Below are positions 63,017-64,000 of a DNA stretch of 64,000 nucleotides, piece after piece. Source of the DNA: Streptomyces diastaticus subsp. diastaticus (GTDB taxonomy: Bacteria > Actinomycetota > Actinomycetes > Streptomycetales > Streptomycetaceae); the NCBI RefSeq assembly GCF_011170125.1, contig NZ_BLLN01000003.1, positions 1,240,001-1,304,000 of the forward strand, in the 5' to 3' direction. The translations under genes were made by a program, and so were the position numbers. How positions within the stretch are numbered: the first letter of the stretch is position 1; each line of letters opens with the position of its first letter. Below the pieces are notes generated by a model, which was not told the DNA's origin, searched no databases, and saw nothing but the letters and a program-made list of their open reading frames with translations.

Positions 63017-64000
63017 TCACCCGACTCCCCGCACCCGGGCCGTACCCCTCACCTCCTCCCCACGCCCCTCCTCCCGCACCACGACCCGCCCCTCCTCCCA
63101 CCGGGAGACCATTCGTTCCAGCACCCCGGACTCCCGCACCACCATCCCGGCGCCGCCACGCCCGGGCGCGGGCGCCCACACCTCCCACTCGACCTCCCCG
63201 TCCGCCCCGCGCACCGGCACCACCGCCCCGGCCCGCGCGAACACCGGCAAGCGGTCCGCCGCGACCTCCACCGGCACGGCGGCACCCCCCTGGTACGCCC
63301 GCCCGGTGGCCGTGTCGTACCACCGCCCGGCCGGCAACCGCACCGCCGACGGCCCGCCCCCGGGCTCCAGCACCGGTACGACCAGGAACGCGTCCCCCAG
63401 CAGGAAGGCGTCCCCGCCCTCCCGCAGCTCCCGGTCCTCCGGGGTGTCCCACCACACCGGCCTCACCGCGGGCACTCCGGTCAGCCCGGCGGACGCGCCG
63501 AGCGCCGCGTGGTACGGCAGCAACCGCCGCCGCTCGGCCAGCGCCACCCGGGCCGGCTCCGCCAGACCGGGCCGCGCCCCGCACCCGTCGGGCCCCGCCC
63601 CCGCACGGAACACCGGGAGATACGCCCCCCGTTGCCACCACCGCGCCCACACCGCCGCCGGCGCCCTCTCCCCCGGGCCGTCGCTCCCGGCCCCGGCCGG
63701 CGCCGCCCCGCACACCCCGAGCGCCGTCACCCGGGCCAGCGCCGCACGCATCGCCGTCCAGCCGTCAGTGGCGGCCGCCCCCTGCCGGGGGCACCCGCGT
63801 ACGCGGCCGGGCGGGCCGGCCGCCGCTCCCGCCCACCCCGGTCACGGAGACCGGCGCGACCTCGGGCGTCCCCGCCACCGCCGTCCACGAGGCGAGCGCC
63901 CGCGCGGGTGTGCCCACCGCCATCCAGTGGCGCGGCGGCCCGCCCGCGTCCCGCAACTCGGCCCGGCCCGGCCGGTCGTGCCCCGACCCGGCGCCCTCGG
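63017..64000 (-). pseudogene. GH31 glycosidase gene with the catalytic core deleted
   Basis: The gene runs off the right edge. From 64000 to about 63840 one minus-strand frame reads 'HWMAVGTPARALASWTAVAG' and 'TPEVAP', the segment just before the GH31 barrel. It then stops at 63765, and the C-terminal part continues in another frame from about 63770 to the stop at 63017 ('GWTAMRAALARVTALGVCG', 'AFLLGDAFLVVPVLEPGG', 'LPAGRWYDTATGRAYQGG'). The roughly 300 residues between these segments, which hold the nucleophile and acid/base Asp, are absent. Two lesions (deletion plus frame change) make an active enzyme impossible. Confidence 0.82.

Overview
The window is about 64 kb of very GC-rich DNA (roughly 73-75% by eye) from a Streptomyces or a close relative. 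The supporting signs are strong third-position G/C bias, GTG starts, leaderless TAGGxT promoters, a conservon (sensor kinase, roadblock, DUF742, GTPase), RbpA under a SigmaR-type promoter, a DasR-like chitinase operator and an FMN riboswitch driving rib genes. I see no tRNA, rRNA, CRISPR array, insertion sequence or integrase. It reads as ordinary chromosome that decays at its right end.

Layout. 1-3.7 kb: tail of a sugar-responsive regulator, a TetR regulator divergent from a deazaflavin-type oxidoreductase across an operator array, a secreted barnase-like RNase with a barstar gene, and an AlkZ-like protein. 4-9.5 kb: guaB1, an Lrp regulator, a davA/davB-like pair (amino-acid amide hydrolase and amino-acid 2-monooxygenase) and a DUF5995 gene. 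9.6-17.6 kb: LysR/EamA, a nucleobase permease, a thioesterase, a divergent MFS/ROK pair around a perfect operator palindrome, and an NmrA-like oxidoreductase. 17.7-23.5 kb: FMN riboswitch, ribD-ribE-ribM-ribBA-ribH and then hisE-hisG, giving riboflavin synthesis and uptake followed by the first two histidine steps. 23.5-32.3 kb: a PH-like protein, an EccA-like AAA+ ATPase, a uridine-kinase-like protein, a secreted C39-like peptidase, a GH18 chitinase, an acyl-CoA dehydrogenase and small hypotheticals. 32.5-40.4 kb: Lrp, amidohydrolase, ppm, fxsA, rbpA, an MFS protein, a phosphodiesterase and yczE. 40.4-46.3 kb: a MocR regulator, a degenerate FtsK-like NTPase with a 64-aa membrane partner, and ankyrin and HEAT proteins.

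46.7-53.9 kb holds the most interesting object: a three-gene operon with the order kleisin-like (511 aa), winged-helix KITE-like (293 aa), giant SMC-like ATPase (1533 aa). This is the order of MukF-E-B, MksF-E-B and JetA-B-C, but no JetD/MksG nuclease is next to it, and the SMC has Asp-Asn-Pro where a catalytic Asp-Glu is expected.

54.9-64 kb: a membrane protein, the conservon cvnA-B-C-D, a DUF962 protein, a VanX-like dipeptidase and a Nudix hydrolase. Two decayed genes follow: a DUF4037 gene with frameshifts and a GH31 glycosidase that has lost its catalytic core. All identifications are from reading the translations and from memory of the families; no database search was made.
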